Assembly: GCF_003114815.1 (NCBI RefSeq)
Contig: NZ_BFAZ01000001.1
Span: forward strand, 76,906 to 140,905
Direction: 5' to 3'
DNA from: Leptospira ellinghausenii
Lineage (GTDB): Bacteria; Spirochaetota; Leptospiria; Leptospirales; Leptospiraceae
DNA length: 64,000 nt
Part shown: positions 8,655 through 18,194 of the stretch, one piece after another
Numbering within the stretch: the stretch's first letter is position 1
Layout: the number at the start of each line of letters is the position of its first letter
Made by a program: the position numbers and the translations under genes
The notes under the pieces: model-generated
What the model saw: the letters and a program-made list of their open reading frames with translations, nothing else
What the model was told of the DNA's origin: nothing
Database searches by the model: none

Positions 8655-10775
8655 TTATTCTTCGTCTTTGTTGTTGACTTTGTATTTTTTCATTAACTCT
8701 TCTGCTACGTTTCTTGGAACTGGAGCATACTTGGAGAATTCCATAGCAAACTCAGCCTTTCCTTGGGTAGAAGAACGAAGCACTGTGGAGTATCCAAACA
8801 TATCAGCAAGAGGAACTTCTGCTTCGATTTTTGCATAACCGTTCTCTTCTGTAGTGTTTAAGATCATACCACGTCTTTGGTTTACAGAAGCAAGGATCGC
8901 TCCTTGGAATTCAGTAGGTCCTTCTACTTCCACACGCATGATGGGCTCGAGGATGATAGGTGCTGCTTTTGAGAAACCTTGGCGGAATCCATAACGAGCT
9001 CCAATTTGGAATGCCATATCAGATGAATCCACATCATGGTAAGCACCATCATTGATCACACAACGAACTCCGATGATAGGGAATCCAATCAGAGATCCTC
9101 GTTCTAAACAAGAACGGAAACCCTTATCACAAGATCCGATGTATTCGCGAGGGATGGAACCACCCACGATTTTATCTACGAATTCGTAGTCTTTTCCTTC
9201 TTCTTGTGGGATTGGTTCAATGTAACCAGCTACACGAGAGAACTGACCTTGACCACCCGTTTGTTTTTTATGAGTGTAATCAAATTCTGCAGACTTCGTG
9301 ATGGTTTCACGGTAAGCTACCTGAGGAGCACCAGTCACAAGGTCCACACCATACTCACGTTTCATACGTTCGATGTATACTTCGAGGTGGAGTTCTCCCA
9401 TACCTTTGATGATGGTTTGACCAGACTCTTTATCAATTTCAGTTTGGAAGGTTGGGTCTTCTTTTGTGAAACGGTTGAGAGCTTTTGCAAGGTTTGGAAG
9501 TTGTTTTGACTCTTTACATTCAATTGTGAGTGAGATCACCGGATTTGGAACGAACATAGACTCCATCGTGAGTTTTGTTTTTCCATCAGTAAATGTATCC
9601 CCTGATGCACAATCGATACCGAATAGAGCAACGATATCTCCCGCTTCCGCTTTTGAAATATCTTCCATTTCGTTTGAGTGCATACGGACAAGACGTCCAA
9701 TATTGTGGCGTTTGTTGTTAGATGAGTTATAAATCGTCATCCCTTTTTCGAGTCTACCTTGGTAAACACGAACATAGGTTAACTGACCGTAACGACCGTC
9801 TTCGAGTTTGAATGCTAGGCAAACTAATGGTTTTTCTGGATCAGAATCCAAAATGAGTTCGTTTTCTTCGTTTCCAATTTCTTTTGCTGTGTTTTCCACA
9901 TCATAAGGTGATGCGAGGTAGTCTGCTACTCCATCCAGAAGTCTCTGAACCCCTTTGTTTTTGAAGGCAGAACCCATAAACACTGGAACAAATTTAAGTG
10001 CAAGGACACCACGACGAATCGCTTCTTTGACACGAGCTTCCGAAGGAGTTCCTTCTAACATTTCTTCTGTGAGTTCATCACTAAAAAGTGACACTGCATC
10101 GAGAAGGGCTTCGCGTTTTTCATTTGCTTGGTCTTTTAACTCTTCAGGGATGTCAGTGATTTTGATATCTTGTCCGTTTGGACCTTCAAAATAATATGCT
10201 TTCATCTCCACAAGGTCTACAATCCCTTTCAGGTCGTTTTCGAGTCCGATCGGAAGTTGCACTGCATGGGCATTGAGGTGGAGTTTTTCACGGAGTTGGT
10301 CGATAACTCTCCATGGGTTTGCACCAGTTCTGTCGAGTTTGTTGATAAAGGCAACACGTGGAACGTTGTAACGTTTCATCTGGCGGTCAACCGTGATGGA
10401 CTGAGATTGAACTCCCGCAACACCACAAAGAACCATAATCGCAGAGTCAAGGACACGAAGGGAACGTTCTACTTCGATTGTGAAGTCAACGTGGCCCGGA
10501 GTATCGATGATATTGATTGTAATGTCTTTCCAAGTTGCATACGTAGCTGCTGACTGGATCGTGATCCCTCTTTCTCGTTCGAGGTCCATACTGTCCATAG
10601 TGGCACCCACACCGTCTTTTCCACGTACTTCGTGGATGGCGTGAATTTTGTTCGTATAAAATAAGATACGTTCTGTTAGGGTTGTTTTCCCTGAGTCAAT
10701 GTGTGCGGAAATCCCGATATTACGGATTCTTTCCAATTTTGGATCACGTTTGGTTGCTTGCGTCGCAGAGGTCAT
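8655..10775 (-). CDS. fusA: Elongation factor G, mitochondrial-EFG1/spdEFG1 type
   Basis: A 706-aa translational GTPase that moves tRNA and mRNA through the ribosome. Visible are the P-loop AHIDSGKTT (residues 24-32), switch I with [19 protein letters not shown] (G3), NKLDR (G4), the domain II beta-barrel, and domain IV with the tip segment before GGQGQFSRV. The P-loop serine (AHIDSGK rather than AHIDAGK) and the neighbouring [12 protein letters not shown] closely match mitochondrial EF-G1. This is the class called spdEFG1 in spirochaetes, planctomycetes and some deltaproteobacteria. A GAGGA site precedes ATG 10775. It stands alone with its own terminator and diverges from the potassium channel gene. 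Confidence 0.95.
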   Translation of the reverse strand: MTSATQATKRDPKLERIRNIGISAHIDSGKTTLTERILFYTNKIHAIHEVRGKDGVGATMDSMDLERERGITIQSAATYATWKDITINIIDTPGHVDFTIEVERSLRVLDSAIMVLCGVAGVQSQSITVDRQMKRYNVPRVAFINKLDRTGANPWRVIDQLREKLHLNAHAVQLPIGLENDLKGIVDLVEMKAYYFEGPNGQDIKITDIPEELKDQANEKREALLDAVSLFSDELTEEMLEGTPSEARVKEAIRRGVLALKFVPVFMGSAFKNKGVQRLLDGVADYLASPYDVENTAKEIGNEENELILDSDPEKPLVCLAFKLEDGRYGQLTYVRVYQGRLEKGMTIYNSSNNKRHNIGRLVRMHSNEMEDISKAEAGDIVALFGIDCASGDTFTDGKTKLTMESMFVPNPVISLTIECKESKQLPNLAKALNRFTKEDPTFQTEIDKESGQTIIKGMGELHLEVYIERMKREYGVDLVTGAPQVAYRETITKSAEFDYTHKKQTGGQGQFSRVAGYIEPIPQEEGKDYEFVDKIVGGSIPREYIGSCDKGFRSCLERGSLIGFPIIGVRCVINDGAYHDVDSSDMAFQIGARYGFRQGFSKAAPIILEPIMRVEVEGPTEFQGAILASVNQRRGMILNTTEENGYAKIEAEVPLADMFGYSTVLRSSTQGKAEFAMEFSKYAPVPRNVAEELMKKYKVNNKDEE

Positions 10776-10901
10776 ATTTTCCTCAAAAATAAGGTTAAAG
10801 TTGAATTGATTCTACCAAAATCTGAAATGGACTGCGTTTGTAAAGTACTTGGGATTTTTGGTAAGAGGGAAAATCCTGGAGAAAGTAGAGAATAGGGAAA
10901 T

Positions 10902-12428
10902 ATGCCACTTGCTCGTTTCAAACGATTTTTTCGTACTTTGTCTTTTGCCCGAGTGGTGTGCCTTGGATTTTTTGCCGCCATCTTACTTGGGTCGTTTGGC
11001 TTGTACATTTCGGAAGAAGGTGAGTTGTCATATGTCGATAGTCTGTATCTCTCCGCCTCGTCTATTTGTGTGACAGGTTTGTCACCCATCCCCCTTTCGG
11101 GACTGAACCCCTCCACTCATTGGATCATGTTATTCCTCATCCAATTGGGGGGACTTGGGATCATCAGTTTTACAGTGATTGTTGGGTTTCTCATCACAAA
11201 AGGGATTTCCAGGAACGCTCGGTTTAATGCCTTTGTTGGGGCCGCCATTGACACCCAAACGGAAACAGAGTCACTTGCCACCAATGAAGTGAACCGGATT
11301 TTACTTTCCATCATCAATATTTCTTTTTCCATCGAAATCCTGGGAGCCATTGGATTGTATCTCCATATGCCGGAAGGAGTGGAAGGGGAGAACACCCGTT
11401 GGTTTTTTTCCCTGTTTACGGCAGTCTCTTCTTTCAATAACGCTGGTTTTTCGATCACAGATGACCTAAGTGCCTTACGTTTGGATCCTTTTTCCCTGTA
11501 CATCGTTTCGGGTCTTGTGATTTTTGGAGGGATCGGATTCCCTGTCATCATCCTACTCGAAAAAGTGTTACTCACTATCTTTGTCCGAATTGTATACCGT
11601 ATTGAAGTGGTAGCAGAAACCCTCATGATGGAAAAAGCTTTAAAAGCAGGGAATGTCCCACGGTTTTTGTTATTACCAGCACAGTTTTCCGCAATTTTAG
11701 AAAATCGAATTGAAGAATACAACAAACACTTACGTGGAGAAACCACGCGGATCCAATCAAAACTTTTGGTTTATGGGTCTTTTGCTTTGTTACTTTTTGG
11801 ATTCATTGGAATTTATTTCTTGGAAAGGAGTAACCCTCATACTTTCCACGGCATGGATCTTGTAGATAAAATCTCCAATGCATTTTTTATGTCTGTTTGT
11901 TCCAGAACGGCTGGATTTTCGACAATGGACCTTGGTCATTTGAATGATGCCACTGTGATCATCATCACTGTACTCATGTTTATTGGTGGTGGTCCACAAG
12001 GAACGGCAGGTGGTATCAAAATCACAACTTTTGTTTTGTTACTTGCTTATCTAAAGAATGTTATCCAACCTTCTAAACCTGTCATGTTATTTGGCGAAAC
12101 CGTTTCTAAAAATTCAGTGGCAGTGGCAATTCGGGTTTATTTTTTGGCAACGGTATCTTTGGCATTTATCTTCATTTTGCTTGGGATTTTGGACCAAAAC
12201 CAACACTCTCTCCATGTTATCTTTTTTGAATTGATTTCTTCGTTTTCCACAGTGGGTTATAGTTTGAATCTGACTTCCCAATTAGGGGATATCGAGAAAT
12301 TATTTTATGCTGCCGTCATGTATGTGGGTAGAGTGGGGATTTTTACCGTTCTCATCGCAGCAACAGGCCATTCGGGAGTCCCAAAAATGGGTACCATCGA
12401 CGACGGTGTAAAAATCCAAGTCGGGTAA
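10902..12428 (+). CDS. TrkH/KtrB-family potassium uptake channel subunit
   Basis: A 508-aa polytopic membrane protein of the superfamily of K+ transporters. Four pore-loop selectivity segments are visible in order: SSICVTGLS, FNNAGFSIT, SRTAGFSTM and FSTVGYSLN. Before the last lies the gate-loop region GGGPQGTAGGIKITTF. It conducts K+ inward together with a cytosolic TrkA/KtrA-type RCK subunit, which is not encoded in this window. The length fits either TrkH or KtrB. The ATG at 10902 has AGGGAAA 2 nt upstream. It diverges from fusA across 126 nt. Confidence 0.93.
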   Translation: MPLARFKRFFRTLSFARVVCLGFFAAILLGSFGLYISEEGELSYVDSLYLSASSICVTGLSPIPLSGLNPSTHWIMLFLIQLGGLGIISFTVIVGFLITKGISRNARFNAFVGAAIDTQTETESLATNEVNRILLSIINISFSIEILGAIGLYLHMPEGVEGENTRWFFSLFTAVSSFNNAGFSITDDLSALRLDPFSLYIVSGLVIFGGIGFPVIILLEKVLLTIFVRIVYRIEVVAETLMMEKALKAGNVPRFLLLPAQFSAILENRIEEYNKHLRGETTRIQSKLLVYGSFALLLFGFIGIYFLERSNPHTFHGMDLVDKISNAFFMSVCSRTAGFSTMDLGHLNDATVIIITVLMFIGGGPQGTAGGIKITTFVLLLAYLKNVIQPSKPVMLFGETVSKNSVAVAIRVYFLATVSLAFIFILLGILDQNQHSLHVIFFELISSFSTVGYSLNLTSQLGDIEKLFYAAVMYVGRVGIFTVLIAATGHSGVPKMGTIDDGVKIQVG

Positions 12429-12482
12429 AATGGATATAAAAATCAGTTTTAGTAAATTTAGGCACAATCAGGATTGGTAGTT

Positions 12483-13502
12483 GTGAAAATGTCAGTGAAA
12501 GAGTTATTCCTCTCCTATTGGAAATCTCCCGTTCTTAGTTCAGAAGAAGAGAAGATAGAAGTTCTTAAAAAAGAAAAAAAACAAAAACTAGGCGAAATCG
12601 AATTTCGGTTGGAGTCACTTGAGATATTGATATCGAATGATAAACTCGCTGATGCAAATATTTTATTCAATTACGTTGTGTACGATTTGGTAAATTACTA
12701 CCAAAGTTTAAATGGCAAAAAAGAAATTCCAAAAGACAGTGACTTGTCTTCTTTCCAATTGCCAGAAACAAAAACAAAAGCATTTCAGTTTTTAAAAAAC
12801 TTTAGCCAACACGTAGAAGTAACTGAAACAAAGTTAAACGAGATTTTTGAAGGTTGTTTGGTAACTTATAATTTTTTAATCGATGAATCAAAATCATTAT
12901 TCCGTTCCAAAATGGAAACGAAACTTGATCGATTCAAACAAATTCGAAAAATACGTATCATTTCTGTAACATCGATTTTACTTTTATCACTCATTTCTGT
13001 TTTATATTACCAATATAAATTTCCAGTTTTGAAGGACCAAACCATCAAGATGTATACCTTTGTGGATAAAGAACACCCACAAACCTCTGAATCACTAATG
13101 GTTTCCTTACCAGTTTCGAAAACAGGGGTAGGTGTTTGGAATGAGTATGTCTTTACACTTCCAGAGCCAATGAGTCAATTTGGCGGACTCAGGATAGATC
13201 CTTTGGAACAAAGAGGAATTCGTTTTGTTTTGGATGATTTACAGATACTGGACGCAAATGGCAAAGTTTTGTATTCTAAAAAAATCACTGTAAGCCAAAG
13301 TTTATTGCCAGAAGATTACCAAGACTTTTTAGAAATTAGTGATATCAAAACCGCTGGGAAACAATTGCCAGGTGAGTTAGTCGAAATGATTTCCACTGGA
13401 AGAGATCCGAAAATCCTTTTAGTTTTTCCTACATTACAGAATGCCAAAACCATCAAAGTCAAAATGAAATACATTGAAGCCCACAAAGTGAAGAAAAAAT
13501 GA
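12483..13502 (+). CDS. Hypothetical single-pass membrane protein
   Basis: I do not recognise a family. From GTG 12483 (AGGA 9 nt upstream) the product is 339 aa. An N-terminal charged cytoplasmic part of about 155 residues has coiled-coil-like runs of Lys and Glu. One transmembrane helix follows (about residues 158-178, IRIISVTSILLLSLISVLYY), then a beta-rich C-terminal domain of about 160 residues that would lie outside the membrane. A TTG at 12474 and an ATG at 12489 are alternative starts. Its stop overlaps the start of the UbiA-family gene (ATGA), so it is translationally coupled to that gene. It might bind or modulate a glycan or lipid step, but that is a guess from context. Confidence 0.75.
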   Translation: MKMSVKELFLSYWKSPVLSSEEEKIEVLKKEKKQKLGEIEFRLESLEILISNDKLADANILFNYVVYDLVNYYQSLNGKKEIPKDSDLSSFQLPETKTKAFQFLKNFSQHVEVTETKLNEIFEGCLVTYNFLIDESKSLFRSKMETKLDRFKQIRKIRIISVTSILLLSLISVLYYQYKFPVLKDQTIKMYTFVDKEHPQTSESLMVSLPVSKTGVGVWNEYVFTLPEPMSQFGGLRIDPLEQRGIRFVLDDLQILDANGKVLYSKKITVSQSLLPEDYQDFLEISDIKTAGKQLPGELVEMISTGRDPKILLVFPTLQNAKTIKVKMKYIEAHKVKKK

Positions 13503-14398
13503 TCTATTTATACATTAAACTCATGAGGATCCCTCAGTGGATCAAAAACATCATCCTGTTTGCCGGATTAATTTTTTCGAAACGAATTTTTGATGTACCT
13601 TCCTTTACAAAGGTGTGTTTGGCATTTTTGTTTTTTTCCCTTGTTGCGAGTTGCCAATATGTCTTTAACGATTTTTTAGACCAAAAGGAAGATGCAAAAC
13701 ACCCTGAAAAAAAACACCGTCCTCTTGCAAGTGGGGATTTGGATTCTGGAATTGCTCTTGCAATAACAGGGGTTATCTTGCCAATCGCTTTGATCGGTTC
13801 TTATAAACTTTCACCCGTATTCTTTTATTTAACCATTTTTTATCTATTATTCAATATGTTGTATAGTAAGGTCTTAAAACACATTGTGATTTTAGATGTA
13901 ATGAGTATCTCAATTGGATTTGTACTCCGGGCCATCGCTGGTGCTGTTGTCATTGGGGTAGAATTTTCTCATTGGTTATTACTTTGTACCTTTATGCTCG
14001 CACTCTTTTGGGGATTTTCCAAACGGAGAGGTGAAATTAATATTCTGAAAACTGATGCTGGCAAACACAGAAAAATTTTGGAAGAATACTCAATCGAATT
14101 TTTAGATTTGATGATGGCTGTTGTGGCAACCTTAACTCTTGTGAGTTATGTGATGTATACGGTTAGTCCTGATACGGCTAAAAGTTTAGGAACTCCTTAT
14201 ATGGTGTATACAGTTCCCATTGTTGTGTATGCGATTTTTCGTTCCCTTTATATCATCTACATCAAAAATATGGGGCATAACCCCACAAGAGCCATTCTCA
14301 CCGATGTGAGTGTGCTCGTCTCTGGTGTCATATGGCTTGTCCTCATCTTATTTTTGATGTTTGGGAACATATCAAGCCATCTACCAGTCTACCAGTAG
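13499..14398 (+). CDS. UbiA-family prenyltransferase, decaprenyl-phosphate phosphoribosyltransferase-like
   Basis: A 299-aa multi-pass membrane enzyme. The N-terminus (RIPQWIKNIILFAGLIFSK) matches the R-P-x-Q-W-x-K-N pattern of the phosphoribosyl-decaprenyl-phosphate synthase branch of the UbiA superfamily. The first metal-binding aspartate motif is NDFLDQKEDAKHP, and a second conserved region SKRRGEI follows. Enzymes of this branch transfer phosphoribose to polyprenyl phosphate, while other UbiA enzymes prenylate 4-hydroxybenzoate or heme. The branch assignment rests on the N-terminal signature only. It overlaps the upstream membrane protein gene by 4 nt and is followed after 2 nt by a thioredoxin-like gene. 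Confidence 0.85.
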   Translation: MIYLYIKLMRIPQWIKNIILFAGLIFSKRIFDVPSFTKVCLAFLFFSLVASCQYVFNDFLDQKEDAKHPEKKHRPLASGDLDSGIALAITGVILPIALIGSYKLSPVFFYLTIFYLLFNMLYSKVLKHIVILDVMSISIGFVLRAIAGAVVIGVEFSHWLLLCTFMLALFWGFSKRRGEINILKTDAGKHRKILEEYSIEFLDLMMAVVATLTLVSYVMYTVSPDTAKSLGTPYMVYTVPIVVYAIFRSLYIIYIKNMGHNPTRAILTDVSVLVSGVIWLVLILFLMFGNISSHLPVYQ

Positions 14399-14400
14399 AG

Positions 14401-14910
14401 ATGAAAATTTGGAAGCAGTTGCCTTATGGCTGGAAAGTGGTGTTCGCCTTTGTTTTCTTTTTTTCGGCAACCTTAGGATTTGCTTATTTTAAGGCAAGGG
14501 ACACAAATCCATCCATTCCGATTGAGGCTCTAGCAACAACCCCAACGGAAGCAAGTTCCTGGAAAGGCCACCCTAAGGTGGTGTATTTCTGGACAACTTG
14601 GTGTACGGTATGCAAAGCCTACACACCAATCCTTGAAGCCAATTTAAAATTTTTACCAAAAGAAACCATGTTTTTGTCTGTTTTGGAATCGGAAGATTCT
14701 GAAGAGACCAAAGAAATCCTCTCCCACCTTTCTTCTGAATCAACGTATCCGATTTATACCGCAGATTATCGAATGTTAAAGGAATGGAGGATTTCCGCTT
14801 ATCCAACCACTCTCTTTGTCAATGCAAATGGTAAGGTTGTTTTTGCGGATTCAGGAATTTTGAGTCCCATTGGATTTTGGATCCGTTCTTTTCTGTTGCG
14901 CTTTTTTTAA
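14401..14910 (+). CDS. TlpA/thioredoxin-like membrane-anchored protein
   Basis: A 169-aa protein with an N-terminal membrane anchor (about residues 13-32) and a thioredoxin fold. The active site is WCTVCK (Cys68, Cys71) and the cis-proline is in AYPTTLFVNANG. It probably faces the periplasm and reduces or exchanges disulfides. The start is ATG 14401, because the longer frame that opens at 14332 lies inside the end of the prenyltransferase gene. Only 2 nt separate it from that gene's stop codon, so the two are likely one unit. Confidence 0.85.
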   Translation: MKIWKQLPYGWKVVFAFVFFFSATLGFAYFKARDTNPSIPIEALATTPTEASSWKGHPKVVYFWTTWCTVCKAYTPILEANLKFLPKETMFLSVLESEDSEETKEILSHLSSESTYPIYTADYRMLKEWRISAYPTTLFVNANGKVVFADSGILSPIGFWIRSFLLRFF

Positions 14911-14927
14911 ACTGTCGATGATCTAAT

Positions 14928-15701
14928 ATGGACTCGAGCTTCAAACCCAAGCCACTTTTGAATAAGTCGGAACTCCGACAAATCAAACGTAGTAAGACGA
15001 GGGTTGAAGGGAAAAAAGTCATCACCGATGATGTCAAAAAACTCAAATCACTTAAAGTCACACCCGAACTTAGTTTCCAAGAGTCGATTGATTACTACAA
15101 AGAACCCATCTGGATCGAATATTACATTCCAAAAGAATCCAGGTTTGCTTTTGAAACCAAATATCTATTTATCTTGTTAGTTGATCCTCAGACTACTGAC
15201 GAAGAATGTGATTTGGCAAGAAAAGAAGCCCAAGAGAAAAATGAGATCGTGGATGTTTTCGGGTATATGGAATCTCACCCCGATTCCATTCGTCTCATTG
15301 AAGATTCATACCATTCCACAATGTCAATGCATGAAACCATCCACCATATTTATCGCAATTATAAAGAAACTGGGGCTACAGAAGATTTAAAAACTGCATG
15401 TTACCTCACAGAGGCATTACTCAAATACGAACCAACCATTGCAGGTCTTACGTATTTTCGTGATTATAGCATTTATAATTTGAATTATTGGATACGAACG
15501 TTAAATCGATTGAAAATTGACTTTGCGTTAGAAGATGCAACCGTATCTCTTCTCATCAAACGAAGGAATGAACTTTGGGAAATAGAAAATCGGGAAGAGG
15601 ATGAAGACTTTGATTTGTTAGCTGCATTGTTTTTTGAACAAGCGTTTCCAAACAGAGGAGCGGGTGAGCTTTCAAGTGATGACATGTTATTATTTGAATG
15701 A
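14928..15701 (+). CDS. Hypothetical protein
   Basis: A 257-aa soluble protein that I do not recognise. Its N-terminus is strongly basic (residues 1-45 rich in Lys and Arg) and its C-terminus strongly acidic (ENREEDEDFDLLAAL onwards). The middle is predicted to be mostly helical, with no signal peptide or membrane segment. It begins 18 nt after the thioredoxin-like gene and may belong to the same transcript. It is convergent with the next gene. Confidence 0.7.
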   Translation: MDSSFKPKPLLNKSELRQIKRSKTRVEGKKVITDDVKKLKSLKVTPELSFQESIDYYKEPIWIEYYIPKESRFAFETKYLFILLVDPQTTDEECDLARKEAQEKNEIVDVFGYMESHPDSIRLIEDSYHSTMSMHETIHHIYRNYKETGATEDLKTACYLTEALLKYEPTIAGLTYFRDYSIYNLNYWIRTLNRLKIDFALEDATVSLLIKRRNELWEIENREEDEDFDLLAALFFEQAFPNRGAGELSSDDMLLFE

Positions 15702-15729
15702 ATCACATGTTCATTTATTTTTAATCTCC

Positions 15730-16596
15730 TTAACTCACAAACCAGCGAAATAAATCGATATGGTCTTTTGTGGATTGGTATGTTTGGTTTGCAGATAATA
15801 TGGTTACGTCGGTTAGTTTCATGGATACGGGGATTCGTTTTTCCTGAAAGGTAAACGTTAATTTGGATACGGATTTTGCTGATTCTTTCCAATGTTTTTC
15901 TTCTACTTGTTCTTCTGTGAGTGGAAAACTATCCAAAAATACCTTCCAAAAGTCCTTCGCATCAATGAGCACTTCTGAGATTCCACTGATCCCCATTTTT
16001 AAATCACGATATAGATTTTCTCGATTAAAATCTTTGATGCCGATTGACAAATATGGTTTTTCTCTTTTGATTTTTTCTAAATTTGGGACCAACAACTTTG
16101 TATCAACTTTATCCCAATCCAATAGCAAAAAATGACATGGACCAACTAACAATCTTTTGAGTAAAAATTCTGGATTTGATTCCGCAAAAACAAAATAACC
16201 TAAAGTTTTTAAAAACCTAGAAATGTGTTGGTCTAGGATTTGATTTTTTGTACAAACAATCCAGGTTAATTTTTTTTCAGGTTCTGGGTGGAGAGGTAGA
16301 GTATGAATTTTCTGAAAAGGTTTATCCCATAAAAAGGATACACCTGAGGATTTGTATTCCTCTTTCTCTTCTTTTGAAAATTGTCCGCATAAGATTGGTT
16401 CTATGCTCCAATCCAAAAGTTCTTTTGCTAAATCTGGACTTGGTTTGGAAAAAACTCGAATACAATCAGGGAAATCTTTCCAATTTTTACTTGTACATTC
16501 TTTCACTACGGACCCATTTGCTTGTAACCAAGCAATCATGAGTTCTTTTTCCCGCTCTGGGAGTTGTGTCAAAACGGCTCCGAATAGTGAGTCCAT
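15730..16596 (-). CDS. Hypothetical protein with a degenerate receiver-like domain
   Basis: A 288-aa soluble protein. The middle (about residues 108-215) looks like a response-regulator receiver fold. A strand KLTWIVCTKNQILDQHISRFLKTLGY is followed by a buried strand HFLLLDWDKVD where the phospho-acceptor Asp would be. The acidic pocket and the conserved Thr/Lys of true receivers are not evident. This is a fold-level guess from pattern. A PilZ-like or other beta domain may follow at the C-terminus (VSKLTFTFQEKRIPVSMKLTDV). It diverges from the PhaR-like gene across 57 nt. Confidence 0.65.
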   Translation of the reverse strand: MDSLFGAVLTQLPEREKELMIAWLQANGSVVKECTSKNWKDFPDCIRVFSKPSPDLAKELLDWSIEPILCGQFSKEEKEEYKSSGVSFLWDKPFQKIHTLPLHPEPEKKLTWIVCTKNQILDQHISRFLKTLGYFVFAESNPEFLLKRLLVGPCHFLLLDWDKVDTKLLVPNLEKIKREKPYLSIGIKDFNRENLYRDLKMGISGISEVLIDAKDFWKVFLDSFPLTEEQVEEKHWKESAKSVSKLTFTFQEKRIPVSMKLTDVTILSANQTYQSTKDHIDLFRWFVS

Positions 16597-16653
16597 ACGA
16601 TTGTATTTTAGTTGACCCCCTAGGCTTGAAAGTCATTTTAAAAAGCATCTCCG

Positions 16654-17202
16654 ATGAAGCTCCTCAAGCGATACGCAAACCGTAGGCTCTATGATCCAGA
16701 AACAAGTTCCACCATCACGTTAGAAGATGTGGCAAAGATGATCATTGGTGGGGAAGAAATCAAAGTCCAAGACAACCTTTCTGGGGAAGACATTACACCA
16801 AAGATCCTCGGACAAACATTTTTAAAAGTGAGTCTTGGCCAAAGGAACGAAGATTTTTCAAATTTTATGTTAACTTCTCTCATCCGAGAGACAGGTCGTG
16901 ATATTTCTGGCCTATTTGAACGTCTGGTTTTAGGTGGGATTGGTGCCAATTACCTTACCCGCGAACGGTTGGAAAGGATTGTCAATTCGATGGTGGAACT
17001 CGGGGAATTGAAGGAAGTAGATTTTAGTCTCTACAGAGAAGATTTACTCCGAAAGATGGCATCCCGCGCGAGTGAAAAAAAGGAACAAATCCAAAAGGAT
17101 TTGGAAAAATTCAGCCAATCCATTTTGGAAGAGGACAAAGCCACTCTTGGCGACTTATCTGAAAAATTAAAAGAAGTCGCAGAAAAATTAAAAGAAAATT
17201 AG
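16654..17202 (+). CDS. phaR: PhaR-type polyhydroxyalkanoate accumulation regulator
   Basis: A 182-aa protein. Residues 1-62 match the PHB/PHA accumulation regulator DNA-binding domain ([20 protein letters not shown] then [10 protein letters not shown]). The rest is helical and ends in a Lys/Glu-rich coiled coil (about residues 135-182). PhaR represses phasin and polyester-synthesis genes and can bind the polymer. No PHA synthase or phasin gene is in this window, so what it controls here is open. The symbol is by family only. Confidence 0.85.
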   Translation: MKLLKRYANRRLYDPETSSTITLEDVAKMIIGGEEIKVQDNLSGEDITPKILGQTFLKVSLGQRNEDFSNFMLTSLIRETGRDISGLFERLVLGGIGANYLTRERLERIVNSMVELGELKEVDFSLYREDLLRKMASRASEKKEQIQKDLEKFSQSILEEDKATLGDLSEKLKEVAEKLKEN

Positions 17203-17243
17203 CCAAAATGAGTTAGAATGTCCTGCAATTTTAGGGGGAAGGA

Positions 17244-18128
17244 ATGAAATTCCAACATGTTCTACTACTCGTCTTTTTATGGAACGTAAGTTTATTTTCA
17301 GAACAAGATGAGGCCTTTTTTGAAACCCAAAGGAAACGACTTTCCTCTTCTGATATCTTCGAAATTCGTGATGCCATAGACCGTCTAACGTTTATTAAAT
17401 CAAATAGAGGGTATCGGGACATACTTTCTGCCTTAGAGGGGACACCCAATTTCCCAACAAGTGAGAACAATGCCCCCGCTGTGAAATTTTATGCGGCAAA
17501 AGCTCTCGCTAAAAAAGGGGACAAAATTGCCATACCTGTTCTCATCAAAACCTTTCAAAAAGAGTCGGCTTCCATCATCGAATACAACCCGCCAAAAGTA
17601 AGAAAAATCAGTGACGGAGTTGCTGATCGTCATTCTACCTCGAGTCCTTACTTTTACGGAGATGGTGAAATTTCCATTGTTTTGGCTTGTGGTGAGATGT
17701 TACGGGCATTAGGTTCTCTCCCAACAACGGAATCCTCCGAACAAACCATCAAACAAGCGTTGTCTCATCCTAATTTTTATATCCGAAGTTCTGCTGCTGA
17801 TGCAATGTATGAATCCGATCGTAAGGTGTGGATCTCTTCTCTTGCGGATGGACTGGGTAAAGAACAGGTCCCCTATGCAAAAATCTCCATTTTATCGGCC
17901 ATAGTAGGTTTAGAACGTTTGCCTAACCAAAATTTTAAAGCGGTGACAGAGATGCTTTCCCATGATGATCCAGAAGTAAGGAAAAAAGCTTCACAGGCAT
18001 TACGCCGTTTAGACCTTCGGATTGCAGCACCTTACCTAGAAAAGGCGATTCTTGTTGAAAATCACCCAAATGTTTTATCACAAATGAAAGAAGATCATTC
18101 CTATCTTATTTCATTTCGGTACCCCTAG
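17244..18128 (+). CDS. Exported HEAT-repeat protein
   Basis: A 294-aa protein with a signal peptide (MKFQHVLLLVFLWNVSLFSE) and helical repeats of the HEAT/PBS-lyase type through residues about 50-280. Examples are APAVKFYAAKALAKKGDKIAI and DDPEVRKKASQALRRLDLRIA. Such repeats form protein-binding solenoids, so a scaffold role in the periplasm is likely. No enzymatic motif is seen. A GGGGGAAGG site precedes ATG 17244. It is followed by cysK after 66 nt. Confidence 0.8.
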   Translation: MKFQHVLLLVFLWNVSLFSEQDEAFFETQRKRLSSSDIFEIRDAIDRLTFIKSNRGYRDILSALEGTPNFPTSENNAPAVKFYAAKALAKKGDKIAIPVLIKTFQKESASIIEYNPPKVRKISDGVADRHSTSSPYFYGDGEISIVLACGEMLRALGSLPTTESSEQTIKQALSHPNFYIRSSAADAMYESDRKVWISSLADGLGKEQVPYAKISILSAIVGLERLPNQNFKAVTEMLSHDDPEVRKKASQALRRLDLRIAAPYLEKAILVENHPNVLSQMKEDHSYLISFRYP

Positions 18129-18194
18129 ACTTATTCCATTTCATTGTGGACAAATCTAGATTTTCTTTAAAAATGTGACTTAAACGGAGAAATT

